DNA of 64,000 nt from NCBI GenBank assembly GCA_025618425.1, contig CM046836.1:12445176-12509175 (forward strand), read 5' to 3'. The notes beneath the pieces are model-generated. The model was not told where the DNA came from. It did not search any database and saw only the letters and a list, made by a program, of their open reading frames with translations. The stretch is from Heliocidaris tuberculata (Eukaryota; Echinodermata; Echinoidea; Camarodonta; Echinometridae). Position 1 is the stretch's first letter; every line of letters starts with the position of its first letter. Made by a program: the position numbers and the translations under genes. Below are positions 43,420 to 54,500 of this stretch, in pieces.

Positions 43420-45324
43420 CAGCCGCGTAGCCAGGATTTTATTTTTAGGGGGGCGGTTGTGACCACGCGAAGAGTGCGAAATTGCTGATGAGCACGCGAA
43501 GCGTGCTCCCCATGTGGGTGGGTGCAGGGAGGGGGGAGTTTCCCCCTCCCGCGCGAAGCGCGAAAGCTTTGACGTTTGAGCAAATTCGAGAGAAAGATAA
43601 AGGCTCGTAGCCAACGTTGCCAGAGTTGGCAGATTTCGGCTTTCTGGCAGAATTTGGACAGCTTTAGCATCTAGCATTATACTTAGCATAATTTGACAAA
43701 AGTTAGCATAATTTTAGCATAATTCTGGTGTTTTTGTATGTTTTTGCTTGTCAGAGAATTGTGGCGTAAATATACACCCCCAAAATGCTGATAAGCTTTT
43801 CTTCTTTTTTTTTTAAAATACACCCCAAAAATGCTGAAAAACCCTCTTTTGGGGGGGCAGTTGTTTTTTTTTCCTTTTTTTGATTTAGCAGAATTTTGCG
43901 CTGCTCCCTAGCATAATTAACACGATAAAAACTACTTTCGAAAAATCAACTGAAGGCAATTTCAATAGCCCTGTCTATCACCTTTAGAAATGTGCGAACA
44001 TTACAATGGCGTATTACGTAATACGAACCTGATTTCTATGGGCAGTACAACAGGCATTTGAAATTACCCTTGAGTTTATTTTTCGAAAAAAGTTCTTATC
44101 GTGTTAATTCCATTTTTAACGCTGGGCACATTGCTCGTAGCACCTTTTTTAGGCTGAAAATTAGTTCGACGCCCTGACTGCTTTTCAATTATCTGGACGC
44201 AATACTGCACAGTATGTAACAGCGGTAGGCACGCAGGGAGGGGGGGGGGGGGGTCCCCTTCCCGAGCGAAGCGCGAAAGCTTTGACGTTTTGGCAAATTG
44301 AGAGAAAGATAATGGCTTGTGTAGTATCTTTTTTTTCAGGCGAAAAGTTAGTTCGATGCCCTGACTGCTTTTCAATTTTTTTGACGCATTGCTGCACTGT
44401 ATGTGACAGCGGTGGGCGCGCAGGAAGGGGGAGGGGGTTCCCCTTCCCGCGCGAAGTGCGAAAGCTTTGACGTTCTGGCAAATTTGAGAGAAAGATAATG
44501 GCTTGTGTAGTATCTTTTTTTTCAGGCGAAAAGTTAGTTCGATGCCCTGACTGCTTTTCAATTTTTTTGACGCATTGCTGCACTGTATGTGACAGCGGTG
44601 GGCGCGCAGGAAGGGGGAGGGGGTTCCCCTTCCCGCGCGAAGTGCGAAAGCTTTGACGTTCTGGCAAATTTGAGAGAAAGATAAAGGGGAGTTTCCCCTT
44701 CCCGCGCGAAGCGCGAAAACTTTGCCGTTTTAGCAAATTTTAAGAGAAAGATAACGGCTCGTGTAGCACCTTTTTTTCAGGCGAAAAGTTAGTTCGATGC
44801 CCTGACTGCTTTTCAATTATTTGGACGCACTGCTGCACTGTATGTGACAGCAGTGGGCGCGCAGGAAGGGGGAGGGGGTTCCCCTTCCCGCGCGAAGTGC
44901 GAAAGCTTTGACGTTCTGGCAAATTTGAGAGAAAGATAAAGGGGAGTTTCCCCTTCCCGCGCGAAGCGCGAAAACTTTGCCGTTTTAGCAAATTTTAAGA
45001 GAAAGATAACGGCTCGTGTAGCACCTTTTTTTCAGGCGAAAAGTTAGTTCGATGCCCTGACTGCTTTTCAATTATTTGGACGCACTGCTGCACTGTATGT
45101 GACAGCAGTGGGCGCGCAGGAAGGAGGGGGTTCCTCTTCCCGCGCGAAGCGCGAAAACTTTGCCGTTTTAGCAAATTTTGAGAGAAAGATAACGGCTCGT
45201 AGCAACATTTTATGCTTTTTTTTCTCTCACTTACCCTCCGCTTTTTCGCTCTTGCTTTTTTTTGGGGGGGGGGGGCGACCACCCCTATCGCCCTCCCCCC
45301 CCCCCCCCCCGGGCGATGCGCCTG
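43420..45324. mobile_element. hAT-like element with CAGCCGCGTAGCC/GGGCGATGCGCCTG ends
   Basis: ACAATTTT on both sides (43412-43419, 45325-45332) is a perfect 8-base duplication. The ends are CAGCCGCGTAGCCAGG and CCCGGGCGATGCGCCTG, imperfect inverted copies. The interior holds the CAACGTTGCCAGAGTTGGCA unit also found at 16135 and a tandem array (44126-45197). The long frames on the - strand are repeat artefacts; no transposase is seen. Confidence 0.9.
44126..45197. repeat. ~188-bp tandem repeat with a 256-bp higher-order period
   Basis: Units run from GGCTCGTGTAGCACC through GCCCTGACTGCTTTTCAA and GTATGTGACAGCRGTGGGCG to GCGCGAAGYGCGAAA. Early units repeat every ~188 bases (for example 44312 and 44500). 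Later ones include an extra partial unit and repeat every 256 bases (44684 and 44940). GCGCGAAGCGCGAAA is a short imperfect palindrome. Confidence 0.85.
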
Positions 45325-46208
45325 ACAATTTTCGAACCTTTTTTTCCCGAGATTTTATGAAACGTGTTTACTAAAAAAAGTGGGGGTGCAGCCCCAAGCT
45401 GCCCCCGGTTCCGCAGCCCATGCAATAGTATTATTGTTTTGTTCTGAATTAATTACTAATACATACTTTTTGTGGCCTTGATTTGTCAAAAAGTGAAAAT
45501 CTAATTAAATATTCAGAGCAATATATTTTTTTTCTTAATGTCATAAAGGTGGTTCTAGGACAATTACCCCCTGGGCAATCACCCCCCGGAAAATAACTCC
45601 CCAGGTACAACTACCCCCCAATGACGATTATCCCCTGGAAAATTACCCCCCCCCCCCGGAAAATAACCCCCCAGGGACAACTAACCCCAAGGACAATTAC
45701 CCCCTGGAAAATTACCCCCAGGGACAACTACCCCCCCCCCCCATACAATTACCCCTGGACAATTACCCCCTTGAAAATTAGCCCGGAAGATAACCCCTCA
45801 GGGACAACTACCCCCGAGAACAATTATTCCCGGGAAAATTACCCATGGAGAAACACTCCCCGAGGACAATTACCCCCCGGGAAATTACCCCCTGGAAAAT
45901 TACCCCCAAGGACAACCAACTCCCGAGAACAATTACCCCCCCCCCCCCTCCGCCCGGACAACTAAACCGAGGACAATTACCCCCCCCCCCTTCCGCGACA
46001 ACTACCCCCAGGAAGAAAGACACTTGATTATATTTAAAATGTTATTTCCTCATGAAATTACATACTCTAATCGTTTTTGATAATTGTTTTTCACAAAATC
46101 AGTGTTTTTCGAAAATAATATGTTTCATGTAACTAAAATCCCCTTCCTGCACGCCGGTTAAAAATCATGCTATAGAATAACAAAATCAAATGAGATTAAT
46201 TTATCAAG

Positions 46209-46352
46209 ACCCTCTTGCATAAAAAAAAAAAGTTGCTATTAAACGCAACTCCAGAAATTAAACCCAACTTGAATTTCAACCAATCAGGACTTGGGACTTG
46301 CGTTTAATTTTTTGAGTTGCGATTAAACGCAACTTTTTATGCAAGAGAGCCC
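46209..46352. mobile_element. Small MITE inside the foldback element
   Basis: CTCTTGCATAAAAA and TTTTTATGCAAGAG, extended by GTTGCTATTAAACGCAACT and AGTTGCGATTAAACGCAACT, form arms of about 35 bases. GTTGC...GCAAC is itself a hairpin within each arm. No clear duplication is seen. Confidence 0.65.
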
Positions 46353-47005
46353 AGAAAGCAGATTATTTAGTTTATTTTAAGCACCGTACATACTACATAC
46401 TGATAAGTCTTGAAGGCAAATTTCATTGCGAAATAATGAATGAATCAGAAAACATAATTCAACATGAAATGTATCATGAGATAGATCATGAAATAGATCA
46501 TACAAAGGCAAATACACTATCAATTGATTAGCAAAGTTACAGCGGATGTATAAATAATGAAAACTTGTACCCTATTATGTTTGTAGGGCCCCCCTTTTCT
46601 TTTGGAGGCGGGCTATAACGTGTATACTTACTCATAGATCTGCGCGCAATGTATTGTTAAATTTCTAGGAAATTTAATCTTACGCGGTGGCAAAACTACG
46701 GGGGATCGGGGAAACCTTCACCCCCCTCCCCTATCTAATTGAATAATTAGAAAATATTGAAATGAACTTGAGAGCGAGAAAGAAGAAAATAAATAAACAA
46801 AGCAATAATCCGAATGCTCTAAACTGTAATTTTGGAGATATTGTTATTAAAAATCTCCCTACATCCATCCTAAATATGCCCAAAACGTCATTCGATAAAC
46901 GGTACGCCATCGTTTTGAAACATTCGTCTTTTCGCATGTCTTGCCATGAAATTTAATTTAATACACGTGGCATAAAGTCAAACTCCACAAGGATGGAGTG
47001 GGTAA

Positions 47006-47393
47006 AGGCCACCGCACACCTTACGATCGGTCTGCGATCCGATTTCTGAAGAAAATGTAATATCATTTGAAAAATTATTTAAAAACGAAAAATATTTTTG
47101 ATTGAGGGTCTGAATAGTCATTCAGATAGTTTTCTAGTCGGTGGATTTGCCAAATCGGCTCCGAGTCGTAGTGACGTCACAAAAATCGTACGACTGCCTA
47201 CGATTTGAAACTAATTTTGCCCTTATTCCCTGTAGAAAGCTGACAGCTCACCAAAACCCTATGTTTAGTATTCATATTACTTTTCAGAACCTGAATAGGG
47301 TAGATTTCATTTGTTAAAATGCCAATATTTAACGCCATAGCCATTTTTTTCACAAATCGGATCGCAGACCGATCGTAAGGTGTGTGGTGGCCT
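47006..47393. mobile_element. PIF/Harbinger-like MITE
   Basis: AGGCCACCGCACACCTTACG on the left and CGTAAGGTGTGTGGTGGCCT on the right, continuing through ATCGGTCTGCGATCCGATTT, are inverted repeats of over 40 bases with few mismatches. TAA on both sides (47003-47005, 47394-47396) is the 3-base duplication typical of PIF/Harbinger. No transposase. Confidence 0.8.
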
Positions 47394-48661
47394 TAAGGAG
47401 CGAGAGGGGTAGGCGATCAAGCTTCTCCTAGAAGGAAACAAAAAGACTTGGCAGATGATGGTTACGAGAGCTTTGAGTGTGAATGGGGGGGGGGGGGGTG
47501 GTTGTCTTTGGGGTGTAATTTTCTCGGAGTGTTTGTCTTTGGGGTAATTTTCGGGGTGTGGGGGGGGGGGGGGGTTAGCTTGTCCTAGAGGGGTTGGGGT
47601 AATTTCTCGGCGGGGAGGGGGGGGGGGGGTGTGCTTGTCCTTGGGGAGTAATTTTTCGAGGATAGCTGGGGGTAGATTGTCCTATGGTGGTAATTTTCTG
47701 GGGGATAATTATCCGGGGGTGAGGTAATTGTCCTGGGGGGGGGGGGTAACTATCCGGGGGGTTATTGTCCTCAGGGTTGGTTGTCTTTGAGGGTCATTTT
47801 CCGGGGGTAATTGTCCTCGGGGTGGTTGTCTTTGGGGTGTAATTTTCCGGGGGTAATTGTCCTCGGGGTGGGGGGGGGGGGGGGGTGGTTGTCCTTGGGG
47901 GGTAATTTTCCGGGGGGTAATTGTCCTCGGGGGGGGGGGGGGGGGGTGGTTGTCCTGGGGGGGGGGGGTAATTTTCCGGGGGGTAATTGTCCTCGGGGGG
48001 GGGGGGGTGGTTGTCCTTGGGGGGTAATTTTCCGGGGGGTAATTTTCGGGGAGTAATATTCCGGGGGTCATTGTTCTTGGCGGGTAGTTTTCCGGGGGGT
48101 AATTCTCCGGGGGGTAATTCTACCGGGGGTAATTTTCCGGGGGTGATATTCCGGGGGGTTATTGTCCGGGCGCGCATAAAACTTGCTCCCAATAAATTTG
48201 GCATTATCTTTAATAGGTGAAAACTACAGTCTGATATTAACGATTAAAAGTTTCGTACGTGGCCTGGAGGTTGAGGAGCAAGGTCAATCAAGATATTTCG
48301 TTAAAAATTTGGCAAAAGCGTACTACTACTATTCTTCTTGCAGACAGTAATTTTCAACTTTCCGCGTGATATGACAATGTCAAGAGGGGGGGGGGGGTGA
48401 TAAATTTGGAGCGGTCGACATGCTAGTACAGAAAAATAATCAGTAGATGCGACTGGTTGGAGGGTAAAGAGAAAGCTCAATGCAATCTATCGAGAAAAAA
48501 AAATGAAATTATAATACATTAGCGGACTTGTCTCCTTTGAGAAAGTAATTTTCCATACTCTACTTTTAAAATGAAAGCGAGGGGGGGAGGAGAGAATGCG
48601 GCCAACTTTTTTTTTTCAATTTTGCTTTCCCCCCCCCTCCCCCCTCGCCCCCCCCCCCCCA

Positions 48662-49310
48662 AGTAGGTCGTTTTATTGAATAATAGCAGTATACATTTTC
48701 ATAATGTGCAAAAACAGCTAATGAGTGTTAAAAAAAAAAAATACAATAACTGATCACAATACTGTAATAGTGTAACACATGTATGGCACTGACAGTACAC
48801 AAACATAATTGAAAGATTAAAGAGGACCAGAGCTTAAGATGCAAAACTATAAAATAATACACTGTCGATTAAAAAATCTTTTCGACATTAGTCAAAAAGA
48901 TTATTAAAATTTAACCAACATCTTTCAAATAAATCTTGCTTCATATTTTCACAGAAAATATCTTTTTCATAAACGAAATAACTCTTTACCTCGTTAAGAA
49001 CTTTCTGTGGTATGAGGCGTATTCCAGTCAATTTAATTTTTTATAAATTATCCATTTGAGCCAAATGATAAGTGAATTTAAGGCTTTATTGAATTTAGTG
49101 GGTGTGATTCCAAAAAGAACATTTTCGATAGTTAATTTTATTACAAATTTGCATCTGCATCTTTCGTACAATCTCTTTTCAGGGTATTTCCAACAAGTGT
49201 TCAATAGTTTCATTATGCAATAAACAGAATGCACATGTACTGCTTGATTTAACCTGAATTTTACATAACTACAAATTTGTTGGAGTAATACAATTGATTA
49301 AGCAGTATTG
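48662..49310 (-). pseudogene. 3' end of a dead LINE (reverse transcriptase C-terminal region and 3' UTR)
   Basis: Read on the - strand in three frames in succession: CAFCLLHNETIEH (a CxxC...H zinc-knuckle that follows the reverse transcriptase in many LINEs), ENVLFGI...LNSLIIWLKWIIYKK, then IRLIPQKVLNEVKSYF and LFERCWLNFNNLFD with stop at 48888-48890. The order matches the end of ORF2 in L1/Tx1-like LINEs as I know them. Two or more frameshifts break it. The 3' UTR ends near AATAAAACGACC at about 48670. The upstream catalytic part is absent. Confidence 0.65.
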
Positions 49311-49559
49311 GAACCATCTGAGTGTAACGTCTTGCAACTTACTTTGAATCGGTCCACTAGCGCTCAGAGAAAATACCGAAAGAAGCGACTAGGTGTAGGT
49401 TAAATTAAGAGCAAGGTCTAATCTATCAGAAAATGATATTTCATTAAAAGTTATATGTCCTTAACCATAGCGAACTAGTCTTACTTTGAATCAGTCCATT
49501 AGCGCTCAGAGAAAATATCGAAAGAAGCGACTAGGTGTAGGTTAGATTAAGAGCAAGGT

Positions 49560-49790
49560 CTGCGGCATATTGGTGAAGGCTCTTGCCTCTTATACGAGAG
49601 GTTCTTGGTTCGATCCTCGCTGGGTGCTTACATCATTGGACAAGATGTTTTACCCATATTTGTCCCTCTCGACCCAGTTGTAAATATGGACCTGGAAATT
49701 GCTGGGGTAATAATAATTGCAGGGCCCTCAGGAAGAACAGCATAGATGTTGACGAGGCTTCCCTGGTTAAACAAAACTATTATTATTATT
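49560..49790 (+). mobile_element. tRNA-derived SINE in the satellite
   Basis: The head resembles a tRNA gene: a box A-like ATTGGTGAAGGCTCTTGCC and a box B GGTTCGATCCTC about 30 bases later. A non-tRNA body follows and the tail is ATTATTATTATT. Satellite sequence stops at GAGCAAGGTC and resumes at CTATCCAAAG. A tail of short ATT repeats fits mobilisation by a LINE. It is not a functional tRNA, since the body after the T-arm does not form an acceptor stem. Confidence 0.75.
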
Positions 49791-50333
49791 CTATCCAAAG
49801 GAAATTATTAAAATCATTAAAAGTTATATTCTTTGACCACAGCGGACTAGTCTTCTTGCAGACGGCCATTTTCCATACTATACGTGTAATATGTATTTCT
49901 GTGGAATAGGCGTAAGGGCACATTTTGAGGAAGGGGCTGACGCTTTTGCCCGAATTAACTAGCTTCAAAAATTTTCGAGCGAGAGAGAAAAAATGTACAA
50001 AAAATCGGGCGTAAACTACCCAAATATATTAGGGCAGCGAGATGTACCCGAATATGAGGTGTTAGTTGCCTAATATCGGCACTTTCAAAATCCTCAAGAG
50101 GGCTGAAGCCCCCCCCCCCCCCCCCCGCCTCGTATGCCAATGGGGATGCGGGGTGGACAACATAATTTGAATCGGTCTGCTAGCGCTCTGGGAAAATACC
50201 AAATGAAACGACTATAGGTAGAGGTGGCAAAGCAAGGTCTACTCTATCGAAAAAATGATATTTCATTATATGTCTTTGACCAAAGCGGACTGGTCTTTTT
50301 GCAGACGGACATATTTTCCCTACTCTATACGTG

Positions 50334-51122
50334 CAGTGGCGTATCTAGGAATTATGGCGCCCAAGGCAAACAACAAAATTGCGCCCCCCCCCCCCCCCCG
50401 CGCGCTGCACAAACTTATCAGCTTCAAGTGGTGGAGCAAAGTGAATGAGTGGTCATTTTTGTTTTTGGTGCAATTTTACCCCTCAGAAATGCAATTTCGA
50501 ATTTATGTCACCCTTTGAAGAAGAATAAAGGAAGCACAGCAGCCTAGCTTTAGAGGGATATTTAAATTTCCCACACCGAAAATCGTGTTCTATTCACTTC
50601 TTCCTATATTATTTGGGTCGCAAAATCAACGAAATACCTGACAAAATATATTTAAGGTATTTAGCAATGCTATCGAAATTTTTTTTTTTTTGGTGTGTGT
50701 ATGGGGGGGGGGGGGGAATGAAAGTTGAACCTGTGAAATGGCTATTTTATGCACCTTATCGTATGTTATGGGGGGGGGGGGAGCGCAAAATTGAATAAGA
50801 TTCTTATGAAAATTATACGATAGGGAGCAAAGCAACTAGCGCGAATTTGAATCCTTTTAAAACGCTACTTATGCACAATATCATATAGTGGGGGCGCAAA
50901 ATTACGAGATCCTGAAGAAAACATTAGAAAATTTTGGCATTTTAAATTTTTGGCATGCTATTTTCTATGTACTCTATCCTGGATTGTGGGCGCATTTTGA
51001 CTGTAAGGCCCCAATTTTTCTTCCTTTTCTTCCTTTTTTCCTTCTCCCTTTTGCGTTTTTGCGCCCCCTTCAAGAGCCGCCCGGGGCACGTGCCCCCTCT
51101 GCCTCCGGTAGATACGCCACTG
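50334..51122. mobile_element. hAT-like MITE in the satellite
   Basis: CAGTGGCGTATCTAGGAAT and the right end CGGTAGATACGCCACTG are inverted copies. The flanks TATACGTG (50326-50333) and TCTACGTG (51123-51130) match at seven of eight bases, and together with the next bases restore the satellite sequence. The right end contains GGGGCACGTGCCCC, shared with 5386. No transposase. Confidence 0.9.
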
Positions 51123-51290
51123 TCTACGTGTAATATATATGGAAAGGGCCGGACAACTTACTTTGAATCGGTCCGCTAGCATTTTCCATACTGTACACGT
51201 GTAATACATAGGCGGGGGGGGGGGGGGGGGGGGACAACTTACTTCGAATCGGTCCGCTCGCTCTCAGAAAAATACCGAAAGAAGAGACTA

Positions 51291-51544
51291 GATAGATCCT
51301 GAAGATTTTTACATTTTGTTGGCAAAATGTTTTTGCATTTGTGGTTAATTTCTTTTTTTTACATTTGTGGGTGAATTGATTTAAGTTTGTGCTTATTTGA
51401 ACACTAGTGGTTGACATGTTATGACATTTGTGCTTATTTAAACACTAGTGGTTGACATGTTATGACATTTGTGATTAATACTTCATTATTTTGTGGTAGA
51501 TGTTTATACTGTGGGCTCTACACTCCCATCTATATGTATATTAA
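51291..51544. other. Junction between the two satellite arms
   Basis: Non-satellite sequence with a 55-base direct duplication (TTTGTGCTTATTTGAACACT then GTGGTTGACATGTTATGACA, repeated). The satellite runs in reverse to the left and forward to the right. Confidence 0.7.
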
Positions 51545-54500
51545 AAGGTAAATTTCCGTCTACAAAAAGACTAGTCCGCTATACAGTCAAAGCCACTTTT
51601 ATTTTAATGAAATTACATTTTTCGATAGTTTTGACCTTGCTCTACAATCTCCATCTAGTTGCTTTTTCCGAATTTTTCTCTGAGCGCTAGCGGAATGATT
51701 CAAAGTTACCTCACCCCCTCCCCTTAGTCCCATATATATTACACGTAAAGTATATGGAAAATGACCGTCTGCAAAAAGACTATTCCGCTATGGTCAAAGC
51801 CACTTTTATTTTAATGAAATTACATTTTTTCGATAGTTTGGACCTTGCTCTACAATCTCCACCTAGTCGCTTTTTCCGAATTTTTCTCTGAGCGCTAGCG
51901 GAATGATTCAAACCTACCTCTCCCCCTCCCCTTAGTCCCATATATATTACACGTAAAGTATGGAAAATGACCGTCTGCAAAAAAGACTATTCTGCTATGG
52001 TCAAAGCCACTTTTATTTTAATGAAATATTATTTTTTCGATAGAGTAGACCTTCCTCTTCAACCTCCACCTAGTTGTTTCTTTCGGTATTTTCTCTGAGC
52101 GCTAGCGGACCGCTTCAAAGTAAATTGTCCGCCCCCCTCCCATATGTATTACACGTAACATACAGTATGGAAAATGTCCGTCTGCAAAAAGACTAGTCCG
52201 CTATGGTCAAAGACATATAACTTTTGATGAAATATTATTTTTTCGATAGAGTAGACCTTGCTCTTCAACCTCCACCTAGTCGCTTCCTTCGGTATTTTCC
52301 CTGAGCGCTAGCGGACCGATTCAAAGTAAATTGTCCGGCCCCTCCCCTATATATATTACACGTATACAGTATGGAAAATATGTCCGTCTGCAGAAAGACT
52401 AGTCCGCTATGGTCAAAGACATATAACTTTTGATGAAATATTATTTTTTCGATAGAGTAGACCTTGCTCTTCAACCTCCACCTAGTTGTTTCTTTCGGTA
52501 TTTTCTCTGAGCGCTAGCGGACCGCTTCAAAGTAAATTGTCTGCCCCCCTCCCATATGTATTACACGTAACATACAGTATGGAAAATGTCCGTCTGCAAA
52601 AAGACTAGTCCGCTACGGTCAAAGACATATAACTTTTGATGAAATATTATTTTTTCGATAGAGTAGACCTTCCTCTTCAACCTCCACCTAGTTGTTTCTT
52701 TCGGTATTTTCTCTCAGCGCTAGCGGACCGATTCAAAGTAAGTTGTCCGGCCCCTCCCCTATATATATTACACGTACAGTAGGGAAAATATGTCCGTCTG
52801 CAAAAAGACTAGTCCGCTATAGTCAAAGACATATAACTTTTGATGAAATATTATTTTTTCGATAGAGTAGACCTTGCTCTTCAACCTCCACCTAGTCGCT
52901 TCCTTCGGTATTTTCTCTGAGCGCTAGCGGACCGCTTCAAAGTAAATTGTCCGCCCCCTCCCATATGTATTATACGTAACATACAGTATGGAAAATGTCC
53001 GTCTGCAAAAAGACTAGTCCGCTATGGTCAAAGACATATAACTTTTGATGAAATATTATTTTTTCGATAGAGTAGACCTTGCTCTTCAACCTCCACCTTG
53101 TCGCTTCCTTCGGTATTTTCTCTGAGCGCTAGCGGACCGATTCAAAGTAAGTTGTCCGCCCCCCTCCCATATGTATTACACGTAACATACAGTATGGAAA
53201 ATGTCCGTCTGCAAAAAGACTAGTCCGCTACGGTCAAAGACATATAACTTTTGATGAAATATTATTTTTTCGATAGAGTAGACCTTCCTCTTCAACCTCC
53301 ACCTAGTCACTTCCTTCGGTATTTTCTCTGAGCGCTAGCGGACCGCTTCAAAGTAAATTGTCCGCCCCCTCCCATATATATATTACACGTATAGTAGGAA
53401 AATATGTCCGTCTGCAAAAAGACTAGTCCGCTACGGTCAAAGACATATAACTTTTGATGAAATATTATTTTTTCGATAGAGTAGACCTTCCTCTTCAACC
53501 TCCACCTAGTCACTTCCTTCGGTATTTTCTCTGAGCGCTAGCGGACCGATTCAAAGTAAATTGTCCGCCCCCCTCCCATATGTATTACACGTAACATACA
53601 GTATGGAAAATGTCCGTCTGCAAAAAGACTAGTCCGCTATGGTCAAAGACATATAACTTTTGATGAAATATTATTTTTTCGATAGAGTAGACCTTGCTCT
53701 TCAACCTCCACCTAGTCGCTTCCTTCGGTATTTTCTCTGCGCGCTAGCGGACCGATTCAAAGTAAGTTGTCCGGCCCCTCCCCTATATATATATTACACG
53801 TATAGTAGGGAAAATATGTCCGTCTGCAAAAAGACTAGTCCGCTACGGTCAAAGACATATAACTTTTGATGAAATATTATTTTTTCGATAGAGTAGACCT
53901 TCCTCTTCAACCTCCACCTAGTTGTTTCTTTCGGTATTTTCTCTGAGCGCTAGCGGACCGCTTCAAAGTAAGTTGTCCGCCCCCCTCCCATATGTATTAC
54001 ACGTAACATACAGTATGGAAAATGTCCGTCTGCAAAAAGACTAGTCCGCTATGGTCAAAGACATATAACTTTTGATGAAATATTATTTTTTCGATAGAGT
54101 AGACCTTGCTCTTCAACCTCCACCTAGTCACTTCCTTCGGTATTTTCTCTGAGCGCTAGCGGACCGATTCAAAGTAAGTTGTCCGGCCCCTCCCATATAT
54201 ATATATTACACGTATAGTAGGGAAAATATGTCCGTCTGCAAAAAGACTAGTCCGCTACGGTCAAAGACATATAACTTTTGATGAAATATTATTTTTTCGA
54301 TAGAGTAGACCTTCCTCTTCAACCTCCACCTAGTTGTTTCTTTCGGTATTTTCTCTGAGCGCTAGCGGACCGATTCAAAGTAAATTGTCCGCCCCCCTTC
54401 CATATATATATTACACGTATAGTAGGGAAAATATGTCCGTCTGCAAAAAGACTAGTCCGCTACGGTCAAAGACATATAACTTTTGATGAAATATTATTTT

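Larger units (their letters stand above)
45552..48167. mobile_element. Foldback element with GGACAATTACCCCC arms
   Basis: The left arm (45552-46013) repeats GGACAATTACCCCC / GGAAAATTACCCCC every 15-20 bases. The right arm (47480-48167) repeats the reverse complement. Between them are other nested elements. CATAAA beside both ends may be a target duplication. The arms could pair into a hairpin hundreds of bases long. The Pro-rich and Gly-rich frames on both strands are artefacts. Confidence 0.75.
49335..51290 (-). repeat. 205-bp satellite, reverse-orientation arm
   Basis: Diverged monomers in the opposite direction to the main array: TTGAATCGGTCCACTAGCGC, GAAAGAAGCGACTAGG, GGTCTAATCTATC, AAAGTTATATGTC and AGCGGACTAGTCTT all appear in reverse. 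At least four partial units are present, broken by a SINE (49560-49790), an unrelated poly-C insert (about 49900-50145) and a MITE (50334-51122). Confidence 0.85.

Noticed and set aside
44076..45282. Frames of 83-183 residues on the - strand with repeated SRGKGNPLPLPARP-like text
   Set aside because: Shadows of the 188/256-base tandem array; no start context, no homologue known to me.
45621..48220. Pro/Thr- and Gly-rich frames
   Set aside because: Translations of the CCCCC/GGGGG foldback arms on both strands.
49600..49640. A tRNA gene
   Set aside because: Box B is good, but there is no acceptor stem or complete cloverleaf; the body and (ATT)n tail fit a SINE.
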